Positions 13,190-26,333 are shown, numbered from the stretch's first letter. The stretch: 64,000 bases of DNA from Magicicada septendecula (GCA_034769895.1 CM068369.1:426523479-426587478); one strand, 5' to 3'. Translations and numbers: made by a program. The notes: a model not told the origin generated them from the letters alone.

Positions 13190-16100
13190 AAGTGATTTCC
13201 TGTTGACCTGTTTTTTTTTCATCATATAGTTACTCCTCTCTCTCATAAGTAAATTGATGTAAAAGGGATGTCTTTATGACGCTTCTGAACTGTCATTCAA
13301 ACTACATAACCGGATAAAGCACACATACTTAAATGCATTACATAAGAAGGAATAATACACAGTTTAAACCCTTAGTTTCATTACGCTAACCTCATTATGT
13401 AAAGCACGGTAATTTCATCAGCCGTTGTTTTTATTACATAATAATTTTTCGTAACAGTCATAGACCTAAACGTGTCGATAAGCGGTTACTATGTCGTTCC
13501 TGTTTCGGCTCATCCCAGGTAACTGCGGAACACCAAGATGACTCTATAGCCAGCACACAACAAGTACTTTAAAACAGACAAATAGAGAGAGGAACTGTTG
13601 GAGAAGAAAACAGACGGACACGGGACTGTCTTCATATTCGTACATCTTGCGTGGCAGCAACATTTATAAGATCGGCTAGCATCATAATTTCGAATAGTGT
13701 AGAGATTTCCACTTAGGCCTTCCAGAGGCTGGTCGATTATTCTCCATGAATGAAGAAGACGGGAGTAGAATAATCTCGCAACCTTGCAAGTGTCTAAATT
13801 ACGTGTTTTGAAAGCGGCTGGCCAGTTGAAGTTGTGTTTTGATATTACGAACGAAGCGATAAGACATGTTGATTTGTTTATGTGACTAGCGATTCGGTCC
13901 GTGTTATTTGACAGCGGTTTAGTATAAAGTGATAATTGCTCATTACTGTGTGGGGTCAATTTGTGATTGGTGAATTTTATTAATTATTTGTCGCGGTATG
14001 GACAATAATTGTAAACTTGGAAAACCGTTGAGCACCGTACGAATATATAAAAATTAATATTACAGTTATGAGTAACGAACTCTCTGGAGTTCAATTATTT
14101 ATTCTACTGATAAAGACGATAATCCGTGCGATCGTCGTAACAATATTAAAACTTTTAATAGTGGAACGTCATTGTGTTGATAAGATAAAATCCGAAACCA
14201 AGTAAAATTAAAATGAATATAATTTAGATTATGATAACAATGGTGAGTAATAAAATCATTAAGAAAATAACATTTAGGTATACAGTAGTTCATCGATTAC
14301 TGTTCTGTACTATGTATAATAAAATAGCACCTTCGTTCAAAAATCTCTCGGAAAAAGAAATGGGTATAGTTTCTCCTGCACATCATTTAATCTGTCGCCG
14401 GTCCTAACGATAGTCCACGTATAATTTATAATATAATTAGTTACGTTTATATATTATTCAATGTCTTTTTCTGTTCCACTGTATTTATCAGAAATGCCGA
14501 CTTTTGTAGTATCGTACAATTTACTACATTTGGTAACTTCCTATGCGTATTTTTTAATGTTTACTAATTGTACCATTTGTGAAAAAATTAAACTTATAAA
14601 ACGTAAGTACAAGAATTTACAAATATGTAAGTTTCCACACAGCTTCATACCAATTTTTCTGAAATAAACAGTCACTCGCCGACTTGAAAACAAAAACCAA
14701 TTTGGCTTGACACCGAACGACCACTAACAATCAGTCAAAATATGTTATTAAATCCATCAGCGAAATTTTTCTGACAAAGATTGTGAAGATGGATATTGAA
14801 AAATGCATTCCTTTATTCCTTGATGAGATAACGAAAGGACATAGTCACGGAGAGTTGACTTAAAACAACAGTGCACTGTGGAATTCCATATCAGAAGCAG
14901 AGTGTATGTATACACAGATACACTTAAAATCAGTTATTATCCATGTCTTAAATTTTATACATAAGTCGTTTCTTTACAATTCGATTGAAACTAGTCTAGT
15001 AGTATTATATTAAGCGAGACCGCATCATACGCCAACGAATTACATTTCTCGTACCAACTACCTTGTAAATATTATCCAAATTTTCTTTGAAAATTTTTAA
15101 CCAGACCAAAACATTAGAGTATGTTGGCTGTGATGATGGAACGAAGAAATGTAACTGAGGCCATATATCCGTTAACGCGTCTTTACTACCTCATTACGGT
15201 TGCAGCTCCATTGCGATACGGGCGACGACGGACAACTGGCGCAACCCTCCGTTCATTAACACTTGTGTAATTCGTGAGTGGGACCGACCACATTAACGCC
15301 CGTAAATGTATAGACTATCAACACTGCACCGACTTCTTGCTACAGCTAATGTCAAGCAAATGGGTTTTCTCTGTTTGTATTATTTTTAGTTTTAAAGAGC
15401 ATTCTCATTCTGATTCTCAGTCTGTCTATGTGTTATGCATGTGTTCTTCTTCTCTCATTACAGCGTAGTCTAAAGTGCAGTTTTAGCGACTGGAGACGCA
15501 TCGCGACTGTTTAAACTTGTCTCGTCGCTCTCAGCATTCTGGCACGCTCCCATTTTACAGCCAATGTTCGCAACTTTTGTCTTCAAATCGAAGAAGTAGG
15601 TTAAGTTTAAGTACATTTTGCCTCTCTGTATGAGCGTGTGTGTGAGTCTGCGAATAATTACAAGTGTGAAAACTTTCTCAAGCAAGATTGTTAATACTGC
15701 CTCCGGCAAAAGGCGACAATCTGAATCTTTGATGTAATAATGTGTTATTTGTGCGGCACTCTCAGACACTGTCTCTGCGCTCCGGTCATATTAGATGAGA
15801 TTATCGTTTTTGACACAATTAATATTCTTGAACAGCAGCTTATCACCGTCAATGGAGCCGACCCGTCGTGTCATCGTCATTCTGCTGTCGATGTAGCCGT
15901 TGTTTCATGGTGTGCAGAAACATATTAACAACGTAACTACACTGATGCGTGATTTAAAAAATTAATCACCACTGATAACAGTTGCTTTGATGCCGACGGA
16001 TAACGATTTAAATGGGAGACTATTACCACCAACTGACATTACAATGTTTGAACGACTGCAGTAAGCAAGACAAGAATCTGCTTATAACACAGTCCCATAC

Positions 16101-16731
16101 AGTGTTAAATTACGGACTTCGCTTACAAGCATTAACAGTAACCAACATTTCTAAGAAATTCTAATGGCTTGTAAAACGGCAAGGCCTCATCGAGCCCATT
16201 GGAGTTAATTGCAACAAGATTGTGATGGGCATAGTTAGTAGCCCACATAATCTTCAAGTTCTTTAACTAACAAGTCTCTTGTAACACGTTCTTCAGTATC
16301 TTTCGAACAATTACCATTGAAAAACATATTTTTTCTTTTATAACAGTTGTTAGTGTGTAGGCCTACTACTTTACGCATCCTTTTAATATACGAATTCTCT
16401 ACTTATAAGTAAGAAGAAATTTATTGCAAAGAAAACAGATGGTTATCAATAATTAATTAAGGTTATAAACTTATTAGAATTATAAAGCATTTATTTTATT
16501 TATTAATAAATATTTGTTTTTAAAACAGGCTGCTGTATAAACTTGCAACAAGCGAGTTCGTCCCTTTGTCCGAACGTTCCACATTCTCAAAGCTATAAAA
16601 TTTCTCTGCGAGTTGAGCAAAACGGCAAACAAATACAAACGGAATACGAAATTATTCATAAAACTACGACACAATACTCTTGGTCAAAAGCCCGTCCGAC
16701 TATTTGCATATTATTTAATAAATTTGTGGAC
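13190..16731. other. No recognised gene; one unexplained 149-codon minus-strand ORF
   Basis: The only unusually long frame is minus strand 13959 to 13510. Its translation (MTPHSNEQLSLYTKPL... to ...LVFRSYLG) has no motif I recognise and ends in a Cys- and Ser-rich, partly hydrophobic stretch. A segment at 14066-14150 is similar to 36639-36723 and looks like a dispersed repeat. The rest shows chance-length ORFs and no TIR or LTR structure. Confidence 0.35.
14066..14150 (+). repeat. Dispersed repeat copy (pairs with 36639-36723)
   Basis: Both copies begin TTATGAGTAACG, then share CTCTGG-GTT, an A/T-rich TTTATTC-ACTG, a CGTGCGATCGTCG/CATGCAATCGTCG block and an A-rich end. They are diverged but collinear and in the same orientation. 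The family is unknown. Confidence 0.55.
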
Positions 16732-17502
16732 TGAATAATCAAGGCCGGTTTTACCTAACGGCGGACCCGGCGCCCGCCGGGGGCCTCGCGAGGAGGGTTT
16801 TTTTTTATTGTATAAAATTAAATATGTAGGATTTGAGAGTAAAATGGGATTTCAAATAATAAAAAAATAATAATAATAAATAATAATCAATTTCAGGAAA
16901 TTATTACCAATTATCAAGTTTTAGTAGCGCCATAATAGAGAAATTTTGGTGGTGTACATGACACTTGCTGTCGGCAGGATACTCTATGCGCAGGCGTGCA
17001 GCTGGGAGCACAAAATTTTGGCCGATGTTGGTAGGCCTGTGTGCTGTCTGCTGTCCACTGTCCTAGTTCTATTCTAGCCCGCCCCGCTGTTGTTCTGTGT
17101 GTACCATTTTATTGTATGCAAGGTTTTTCGCTGTTGCTTCTTGCGTTATATTCATGTTTTGTGTTTTGGTAATAAGGTCGGATCCGGACTGGAGAGACTG
17201 AGAGTGCTTTCACATGTGCGGTTCACATAGCCATATTTTAAACTTAAACTTACAACCTTAATTCACACCTCCAAAGCAACGCTTCATGTAATAAGCAAGA
17301 AATATTACGTGTATTGTGTGCCGTGGGGCCTATTGAAAAAGATCCATTTACATATACTGTGCTATCGATGTGTTCGTGCTGAACCTGAACTGATGAATAT
17401 TCATTGTGCAATTTAAAACTTATTAGGCATACTTGGGTCTTTTTTTTTCTAGGCCGTTTTAAACCAAATTTGATTTCGAAAAAGGAGGACCTTACAATAA
17501 AA

Positions 17503-20467
17503 ATGAAGCGTAGTTTCCAAAGCGGTGCTCAAAAGCGGCAAAAAAAGAAAAAAGATAAACTTCTGATTGATCAAATACCTAAAGTATCGTCTTTTTTCCG
17601 TGCCACTCCGAGCCAATCTCGTATTTCCGAAGGTGGTAGGCCTACTAGTTCATCTTCATCTATTCAACTTCAACCTCATCCATATCCAGATAATCACGAT
17701 GAGGCTATTGAAGGTTCAGACTCCTCATTACTGCCACATGCATCTGGCGTGGACTCTTCCAATAGTTTGTGTCGTCCAGTACCGCATTTAGAAACATTGG
17801 ACGACTTTCAGTTTGCTGATGAAACTGACCGTGCATTGACAGACTCAACCGTATTTTTTGTGAACTATCTACTACGAAAGTGATCCCTAATGACCCTAAT
17901 ATAATACATAGCGAGGAATTTGATGAGAATTTTACATCTTCTTCAGTTTTGCATGAGCAAGGTGGGCAATCAGCTTGTAATTTGGAATTGGAATCACTAA
18001 TTTCACAGTGTGTTCAAGTAGAGTTTTCACAAAATGATAATGATGAACAACCTGAGGTTGACGAGCTTCCCAGCTCAGATGTCGCATTGTGGGACTCGAG
18101 CAAAATTACAAAAACCCAGCTTCAAGAACATTTTATACGAAAAGGTCCTTCGTGCTGCCAAAACTTAAATAGTGAATTCAGACAGTCTGTTAGAGTTTAC
18201 GAGTCTTTACAAAAAGGACAACAAATAACTGAATCGCGGAAATGCAAGTCAACATTTTTTTTTAAAGAACTTACAAACGGTGATAGAGTCAAACGAGACT
18301 GGTTGTTGTATTCTCCATCAACCGGTAGGGTTTATTGTTTCGTATGCAAACTCTTCGGTTCGGGTTTTATGTCCTCGAATCCTTTCTGCTCAGACGGTTT
18401 TAATGATTGGAAGCATGCTGTTCAAAGCATTCGATTCCACGAAAATAGTAAAGAACATCGTTAATGTCTTTTGGCATTTCTCAAGTGTTCCTCTGCGGCT
18501 GGAAGAATAGACTGTGAAATTCAAGTACAAATGAATAAGGAAAGAGCTTATTGGCGTCAGGTTTTGACTAGAATTGTTTCGGTAGTAAAGTTACTTACTG
18601 AACGAGGACTTCCTTTGAGGGGTGACATTGAGAAGTTTGGATGTGCAAACAATGGAAACTATTTAGGTCTGCTTGAATTATTAAGTGAGTATGACCCGAT
18701 TTTGAAGGAACATATAAGAAAGTATGGTGGCACTGGCAGTGGCAAAACGTCTTACTTATCACCAGATACCTGCGATGAATTTATTGATATTATGGGAAGG
18801 CGAGTGTTTGAAGAGATTGTGGAGGAGGTAAAGGCGTCTAGATACTATTCAATATCAGTAGATTCAACTCCAAATGTTGCACACATTGATCAACTAACTT
18901 TTATCATTCGATATGTTAAGTTTGGAGAGCCTGCAGAAAGATTTTTAAAATTTATTCCAATATGTGGACACACAGCAGAGAACCTATTCAATGAAGTAAT
19001 TGGCTTATTAAATAAAAATAACATCCCAATCTCTGACTGCCGGGGCCAGTCTTACGATAATGCGACTAACATGAGTGGACGTTACAATGGCCTCCAGGCA
19101 AAAGTTAAAGAATTAAACAAGTTTGCAGAATTTATCCCTTGCTCGAGCCACTCGTTAAACTTGGTTGGAGTTTCTGCGGCTGAGTGCAACTCAGATGCCG
19201 CTAAGTTCTTTCACTTCGTACAATCATTGTACGTTTTTTTTCCTCGTCCACTTCCAGATGGAGGGTGCTATTGGCTTCTCTGAAAGAAAAAAAAAAGTTG
19301 TCAAAGCGCTATCAAGCACCAGGTGGTCGGCTCGTGCAGATGCAGTGGCTGCACTGAAAGAAAACTACATCGAAATAAAATCTGCTTTAGAAACAATAAT
19401 TGATGACAGGGAACAAGCAGCTGATGCGAAAGTACAAGCTTCTGGTTTTAGAAAATCTATGGAGCGATTTGAGACAATATTTCTCACCCATATGTGGAAC
19501 GAAATTTTAAGTCGCATAAATAATGTAAACAAAGTATTGCAGAAACCAACATTGACCCTTTCGACGTCAGTGACGGTATTGAATTCCCTTACAGATTACA
19601 TTTCCAAGAAAAGGGACAGTATCGAAAGATACGTCACAAAAGCTGAAGTAATTTTTGGATCTACTTACAAAGAGTCTTAGAAAACGCGCACTACCAAACG
19701 TAGTTCAAGGATTACCTATTTTGATAAAACCCAAACACCAGAAACTGTCCTTACAGGGAAAGATAAACTTAAAATAGAAACTTTTCTACCTATTATAGAC
19801 ACATTAGTTACTAATCTGAAAGAAAGATCTTCAAAATATGAGACAGTAGCTAAGAGATTTGGATTTTTAGAAGATTTGGTCGTTCTAAATGAAAGTGACT
19901 TAAAAGTTTCTTGCAACGCTTTTTCGGAAAGATACAAAGATGATGTTTGTGGAAATGAACTGCTCGAAGAGTGCCTTCATCTTCAAAGTTTTTTAAAAGA
20001 GGACGTGGATTTGAAGATAACCAAGCTTTTTCTGAAGATAACCGAAGATGACAGCGATGGTGAAAAAGACGATGACGACATCACAGGTGGAATATTTGAG
20101 CAAGAGGATCATGAAGGAGGAGAGAAGGTCCAAGATGAAGTTCATGGCACTGGATCTCATTCTTCGTCAAATAGACTTAACCTGAAGATCACGTACAAAC
20201 ACTTGCAAGAAAACGGACTTTTAACTGCTTTCCCAAATGTCGAAATTTGCTTAAGAATATTTTTGTGCATGATGGTGTCTATCGCATCTGGAGAAAACAT
20301 TTTCTAAACTAAAAATTGTGAAAAGTTGTCATAGAAGTAGTCTTAAACAAGAGCGATTAAACTCTTTAAGCATCCTAAGTATAGAAAATGTGATTTTGCG
20401 TAAGCTAAACTTTCATGACGTAATTGATGATTTCGCTGCAAAGAAATGTAGAAGGAAGGCGTTTTAA
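17503..20467 (+). pseudogene. hAT transposase, TTF zinc finger/DUF4371 type, broken
   Basis: The start is taken as ATG 17503 (MKRSFQSGAQKRQKKKKDK), the usual opening of ZMYM1-like hAT transposases. A polypyrimidine tract and AG at 17438-17452 could be an upstream intron acceptor. The TTF zinc finger follows around 18240-18460 (RDWLLYSPSTGRVYCFVCKL to HENSKEHR), with Cys and His ligands present. The DUF4371/RNase H-like core runs from about 18500 to 19230, with the SISVDST catalytic Asp segment and QSYDNATNMSGRYNGLQ. LSSTRWSARADAV follows at about 19310, and the C-terminal dimerisation region near 20240-20467 contains FSKLK. Breaks: frameshift in a T run near 17854-17859; TAA 18462-18464; frameshifts in T8 at 19234-19241 and A10 at 19287-19296; TAG 19678-19680; frameshift near 20286-20291. 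It is not translatable as one protein. Confidence 0.92.
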
Positions 20468-20877
20468 AAGTGTTTGATTTTATTGATATATATTTTATTC
20501 AGCCACTGTCCAAATTTGCGTTAATTGTGTTAATGACTTGTTCAGAGTACTGAAGCAAACTCTAACATAATTATATTTCTTTATAGAATGGACTATGTAA
20601 CATATTTGTTTTTTACTTATGTTAATAAAGTAACCAACCTAGTAGTAAGTAACCTAGTTTTAAAGACCTACAGTACTAAAACCACTTTAATAATTTGTAT
20701 AAAGAAGGTAAAATGAAACTTAGCTCTTTTTTATTTTGTGGGTTTCAAACTGATGTTAATAAAGTAATTATTCAAAGACTTTTGTATTTGTGATGTTTTG
20801 ATGATTATTACAGTCCCTTATTTATTGGTAGTAATGCAGATATAATTTATATATGTTTATTTATCACTGAATGAAAA

Positions 20878-20882
<5 letters not shown>

Positions 20883-20908
<26 letters not shown>

Positions 20909-20918
20909 GGGGGGGGGG
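20883..20918. repeat. (TG)n followed by poly-G, inside the hAT right end
   Basis: About 13 TG units run directly into nine or ten G residues and then the GC-rich subterminal region of the hAT element. Confidence 0.9.
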
Positions 20919-20976
20919 CCTCATTTTCGAATCCGCCAGGGGCCTCAGAGGTTCTAAAACCGGCCCTGTGAATAAT

Positions 20977-23900
20977 GATTATAAAACAAACTAAATTTGA
21001 TTTCTAAAAGACAGGCACTGTGCAGCTTTAAGAAATAGTTTAATGTATGATGGACTGATTTCGCTTTAAAACAGTTAAATAAAGCTTTTATAGTCTAAAT
21101 GCACTCGTCACATAAAAATGAAATAAACAGAATAGTTCTGGAAGAACAAGATAACACATCAGATACTACTATCGTTATAAATGATAGCCTACTATATGTT
21201 TATTCCTGTCTTATCTATTATATTTTAACTATTAAATTTAACTATTACATTTCTAACTTTTAAATTTTTTAACTAGTTCATACCGATATGACCATGCTGA
21301 TCTACAATATTCACTCAGCAACGTCCAGTTTTTACAATTTAGTGAGTCTTTCGCCTCCCCAACACTTGGTACAGATTTTAAAAATATTTTAAACGGTACT
21401 TTTTTAATACTGAACAGTTGCAGACAAAGTAGATGACATCCTCCTCTTCTTTACTACTCACAAAGTACATAATTTGGTTGCAGACGTATAAGAATATTTG
21501 TTTAACTGCAACAGCTTCGCTTGCCGTTATTAAAAAATAACAACCAATTATTAAAAAACTATTAACAATACTATCTACATATTCGAAACCTAAATTGAGC
21601 TCTTTATACAGTAACAGTTTCTGACTATTCCTAACTTGTAATTTATACTATTCCAAAAAGTGATTTTTCAATTTTTCAATTAATCTTAAAATCAGTATTC
21701 TGAAAACCGTCCATTTCTATTTTAAGTAAGTTACTTAATTTGCTCCAACCGTTGTGGATATATACGTAGATCTACTTTTCTTTTAATTATCTCTTTCAAC
21801 AAAACTTTGAATAGCGATCTGAAGTTAGACGCAAGATCCGATGTATACTGTATTTCAGATGCAATGATAGCGTATGCAGAAATGTAGGGTATAAATGTGC
21901 CTTTAAGACGAACATTATTACTGTTATCTTTTGTATAGTTTATTGGATAAATGTGTTACAACGTTTCGTCTACGATGTGTTACAACGTGTTATAACGATG
22001 TGTCCACCCAACATTCAAAATCACTTATACTGGCAACATCAAGGTATCCTAACCTATTCTTAGCAAACTTTCCACAACTTCAAGTGTCCTTTCTACTACA
22101 AGAATTTCAAATGCCTACTCAACCAGCTTCTTACCAATGCTACAACCCCCCCCCCCCAAATAACTCCACAGCCCTTGCATCCAATGCCCAACATCATGCA
22201 TGCAAACGACATGGAGACAGACACAGACGCAGATGAAGCAATAAACAAACATTAACGGCAGGAAGTAAGAAAGTGAAAAAGGAAAATAAACATCAGTGAA
22301 AGCAGTATTTCAAACTCTCCTCAAATTAAAATCCATAACCGTTACAGTCCAAAATCCTCTGCAGGCAATGGTGCTCGAGACTCACTACTACGAAAAGGCT
22401 AAAATGGCCTATATGTGCCCCAGTTTCGTAATCCCGACGGTGAATGGGCACGGTCTGACGAAGAAAAAGTTAACGTCTTTACCAAACATTTGAATGAAGT
22501 GTTCAAAGCTGACCCCGGGGACGATGGTAACGAAATAATGGATTATACAAACAGATAACGTAAATAATTTTAAAAAAATTTTGGAACTTTATTCAAATTT
22601 ATTACCAAATATCCTTTGTTTATCCTATTGTAACGTAGTCATCGGATGATATCCCATGATGATAATTTTGTTCTCTAGAGCTCTAAAAGATTTGCATAGG
22701 CCTATAACTCTCGTAACATCTCTTAACGCCATTACTTTTACAGAAAAACATAGTTTTTCATTACATGTAATGCCTAATTTTGAAGCGGAGATGTGTGAAA
22801 ACTTAAAAATCACAAAAGATGATTTCAGAACTGAACTCTTAATACATTTATGGTGTTGACGAAAACATCGTCTTATGATATTGTTTTGAAAAACATTCGT
22901 ATTATTAGCAGCAAAATTCCGTTGAAACAAAAAAGCCTTGGCGAGGATGAAACCGTTTCCTAAATCAGCGGAATGTCGGCAACAAGCAAAAAACGACATT
23001 GAACCAAATCATCTCTTCCGCATGAGTCATTGTGTTATGCATCATTTGTGTAATTAGGAAACACGATGACCACGTGCTCGCACAGCGGGGCAGAACGGAA
23101 AGAGTTATTTTGTTGGAGAACAAATTTGAGCAGAAACTTCGATCGTGAGTCATTAGTGACGTCTGCATATTTAGTGTCCCACGCACGCGAGCGCAGCACC
23201 TTGTGACGTTAGCCTCTACCTACATACCTTGTCGTCGTCTACGGCTAAAAATACGTCAGACGTCGCGGTCGCGTCTCCCCACTTACGTAACGTAAAGGTG
23301 TCATATAACGCCAGAACTATCAACTACTTATTACTCGCCTACACCTCGTTGATAACATTCATTGATAAGATCGTTGATAATATCAAGCATCTTTATCATA
23401 TAAAAAAATATAATTTGATGTATTATTTACTGTCTGATGCATTTTGATAAAGGCAGCATGTTAATTGTCAATTTAAATAATTCAACAGAAAGAAACTTGG
23501 AATCTTACCACAGCAGGAATGCGTGAAATATAAAAATTTGATTTCTTTGAAAATATCTGAATACCATATACATTTATACTTAAAACTTTCTATAGTTTTA
23601 TTTTTGTGGTGATGAATAGGTTCAATATAAAACTGAAATTCTTTAATTTTAAAATGACGTTTCCTTGACTATTTGTCAATAGTAACAAAGTAAATGATAA
23701 GGTCCTAAATAGGGCTTAAAGGCTCCTGAAAACAAGAACTGCACGGACGTCAGGGCGTGTTTTCACGTTCCGTACAAATTTAACCTCGTATTGAAAATTG
23801 AAAATGGGTTAAAAGAAGAAATTAAACTTGAAACTACCTGAATCTTCCTGACAGTAAAAATTCACCTTTCAAAAGAAAGTATATAAAAATTCAGTGTTTG

Positions 23901-24235
23901 CTGTCATGGAACTTTAAAAATAAGCTGCAAGAGGTTAACGTAATAGTTATAATACCCAACGTTTTCTACTTAATTGTTGCTACAAATGTTATCCAGAATC
24001 AGTTTATAAAATAAAGCAAACATTGTTAAAATTAATTTCTGTGAAGAAGGCGTGTAGAGGATGGATGATTTGACTTATTGGGTAAATATCCGCACGAAAT
24101 GTTGATGGAGTTTAATGTTTCTTCATAAAAAAAAGGTTTTTAATCTGCCAAGAAATTCTCCGGATTATTGTCCGTACTTTTTTTATAAACAATTTTTTAT
24201 TGATGATTGATAATGCATTTTTGGTACAGCGGGGA
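20977..24235. other. No gene recognised; short CpG-rich patch
   Basis: AT-rich sequence with chance-length ORFs. The plus-strand ORF 21931-22236 contains a Pro run from a C homopolymer and is not convincing. A locally GC- and CpG-richer patch lies at about 23060-23300 and contains several ACGTCA/ACGT-type words. I see no splice-framed coding exon next to it. Confidence 0.35.
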
Positions 24236-25002
24236 AGGTTCTTGAGACGTTTCTCGCGTCGAGACTGCTGTCAGCGATTCGGGTGGCTGGGAACCTGTCA
24301 CCAAGACAATATGATTTCAGAGTGGGGAGGTCGACGGTGGATCCCATTCAGTAGATCATCGAGGCAGTCAGAAGAGCTGACGATTATAACCAGTTTTCGC
24401 AGCGCGTCGTCCTCTTTGTCCATATGGACGCCTTTATTCAGTGAGATGGAGTGATATGCTCTTGGCACTTGAACACAATTTTCAAGTGCCCAAGTACCTC
24501 CTGAGGATAATGAATGATTTTTGAAAGACCTTACGTTACTCTATGAAGCCACAGAAGAAGTGCGAAAAATGGCAGTCACGGCTGGAGCGGCTCAAGGATC
24601 CATCCTGAGGACAGATTTGTGGAATGTGTCTTACGATAGCCTTTTGAGGATAGAGCTGCCTGAGCAGTCCATGTTGGTCGGGTATCCCGACGACGTACCA
24701 TTAAGAAACGTTGAGCTAGCTCAACTAAAACTCAACAGGGTGATGCGCGCCGTCGATGTCTGGCGGACCACGGTCTCTCGCTGAGCCTGAACAAGACAGG
24801 TATCATCCGTACTATCCTTCCCATACGAATAGAAGAAGTGGTGGAGACAAAGCCGGATGCTAAGTACCTATGAGATGTGGTAGGGTGTGGGGTGTGGTTG
24901 TAAGTTGTGTTTGTGAGAACAGATCCGTCGGGCTGCACACAAGGCTGCAAGGAGAGTCACTGCCCTTAGCAAACTTATGGCAAATGTCAGCGAGTCATTG
25001 TC
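24236..25002 (+). pseudogene. R1-like LINE reverse transcriptase, first piece
   Basis: Translation across frames gives RLLSAIRVAGNLSPRQYDF, then VGRSTVDPIQ, IIEAVRRADDYNQFSQRVV, and from 24521 an open stretch with LYEATEEVRKMAV, TAGAAQGSILRTDLWNVSYD and GYPDDVPLRNVELAQLKLNR. These match R1-clade RT blocks in order, ending with KAARRVTALSKLMANV near 24990. The catalytic box reads YPDD instead of the usual YADD. In-frame stops (for example in the first segment after VDPIQ) and several frameshifts break it. The endonuclease and first RT blocks are missing, so the copy is 5'-truncated or eroded. Confidence 0.85.
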
Positions 25003-25004
25003 TA

Positions 25005-25858
25005 TACTATTATCAACTAGGGAGTGCGGCTGGGCGAGGGTCAGGCCCACTCACAAACACGCAGCCCGCACACACACAAGCGCAGGAGATTAGGGCCGGC
25101 CGGATTCTCGCTCCATTAGTCACCTAGTGGACTTCAGTTGATCAAACTTTCATTTATTTTATTTGACATTTTATCTTAAAATGTTTAATATATATCAATT
25201 CTACTCACCATTACAAGAAAAATGATACCAAACAGACTATAATTTACTGAAATGGAGCCCAAAATGACTTGGGTGTCACTCCTCTTTAGTAAGTTTTTTG
25301 TCCTGTACCTTGTAGGAATATTTTTATGAATATCTTGCTATAAAATGATTTTTAGGCTGCAAACCTTTCACTTTTTTACTGTCTTATCTCTACTCTACAC
25401 TATCACTATAAACATAAATATCACCGTATTTTCTTATTTTTTATTACAATTTATTACGGGTTATATTAAATGTAAAAACTTGTAAATGCAAATATTCAAT
25501 ATTTTACTAAACTTACATTGTTGTGTATATTATTATTTTTTGTTAATTTTTAAAATTTTTTAAATATGAATTCTAAATTTTGAGTTGCTTTTTACCCGAC
25601 ATTGGCAATTTCAGTAAATTATAGATTTTTTGGTATCATTTTTCTTGTAATGGTGTGTAGAATTGATATATATTAAACATTTTAAGATAAAATGTCAAAT
25701 ATAATAAATCAAAGTTTGATCAACTGAAGTCCACTAGGTGACTAATGTGGCGAGAATCCGGCCGGTCCTAATCCCCTGCGCTTGTGTGTGTGTGCGGGCT
25801 GCGTGTTTGTGAGTGAGCCTGACCCTCGCCCAGCCGCACTCCCTCTTTGATAATAGTA
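25005..25858. mobile_element. 854-bp element with ~240-bp terminal inverted repeats, no ORF
   Basis: The left arm (25005 to about 25246) and the right arm (about 25617 to 25858) are near-identical in reverse complement, with only scattered substitutions and small indels. Both begin TACTATTATCAA from the outside and continue through GGGAGTGCGGCTGGGCGAGG, a CA-rich run, CACCTAGTGGACTTCAGTTG and ATGATACCAAA. TA dinucleotides flank both ends (25003-25004 and 25859-25860), consistent with a TA target duplication, though CTATA is shared on both sides and the exact edge is arbitrary. The roughly 370-bp centre is AT-rich without coding capacity. It is inserted in the R1-like RT pseudogene. Superfamily is unknown: a long-TIR MITE or foldback element. 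Confidence 0.85.
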
Positions 25859-25860
25859 TA

Positions 25861-26333
25861 GTAAGCGATGACTGCGACTGAGTCGGTCCTTTTGTGTGGG
25901 GCGGAATCAGGAAGGAGAAGTACCGTAAACGGTTAGCGCAGGTACACAGAAGAGGCGCGTTAAGAGTTGCTTCTGCATACCGTACGGTCTCCAAACCGGC
26001 CGTTTTAGTTATTGCCGGAGTTATTCCTGTCGTTCTCATCGCTAAGGGCGACAGGCTATACATAGAAGGAAAAGAGAAGTCGGCAAAAAAAATGCAATAC
26101 AAGAGGAGAGAAGATGCACTCTTGAAACATGACAGATGTCTTGGGAGTAGGGATATCGAGGAAGGTGGACAGTAAGGCTCATCTCCGAAATTAAGAAATG
26201 GATGGAGAGAAATCACAGGGAAGCAGGATACTATCTTACTCAGTTTCCGACTGGGTACGGATATTTATACGCCTATCTCCATAGGATGGGTAAGGCGTCG
26301 ACATCTCTACTGCTCTGGTGAAAATGACGATGC
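25861..26333 (+). pseudogene. R1-like LINE, second piece (post-RT region)
   Basis: The reading resumes with ESVLLCGAE, corresponding to the usual NSILLYGAEVW-type block of R1 elements, then KEKYRKRLAQVHRRGALRVA, SAYRTVSKPAVLVIAGVIP and, after frame changes, GYGYLYAYLHRMG-type residues and a CSG-NDDA segment just before the BEL insertion. The open part 25894-26175 ends at TAA. It joins conceptually with the piece at 34772, which continues the C-terminal CCHC region. Confidence 0.8.

Larger units (their letters stand above)
16740..20968 (+). mobile_element. Full-length hAT transposon with 8-bp TSD
   Basis: The target duplication TGAATAAT is perfect at 16732-16739 and 20969-20976. The element starts CAAGGCCGGTTTTA and its right end reads CAGGGCCGGTTTTA in reverse complement, giving a 14-bp TIR with one mismatch. 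Both ends continue into GC-rich CCGCCGGGGGCCTC-type sequence of the same flavour. The interior holds a broken hAT transposase. An 8-bp TSD, a short CA-G-starting TIR and a TTF-finger transposase all fit the hAT superfamily. A TG/poly-G tract (20883-20918) lies just inside the right end. Confidence 0.95.

Noticed and set aside
25734..26216. 160-codon minus-strand ORF
   Set aside because: It runs from the R1-like pseudogene antisense into the TIR of the 854-bp element and has no family motif; it is a chance frame across a junction.
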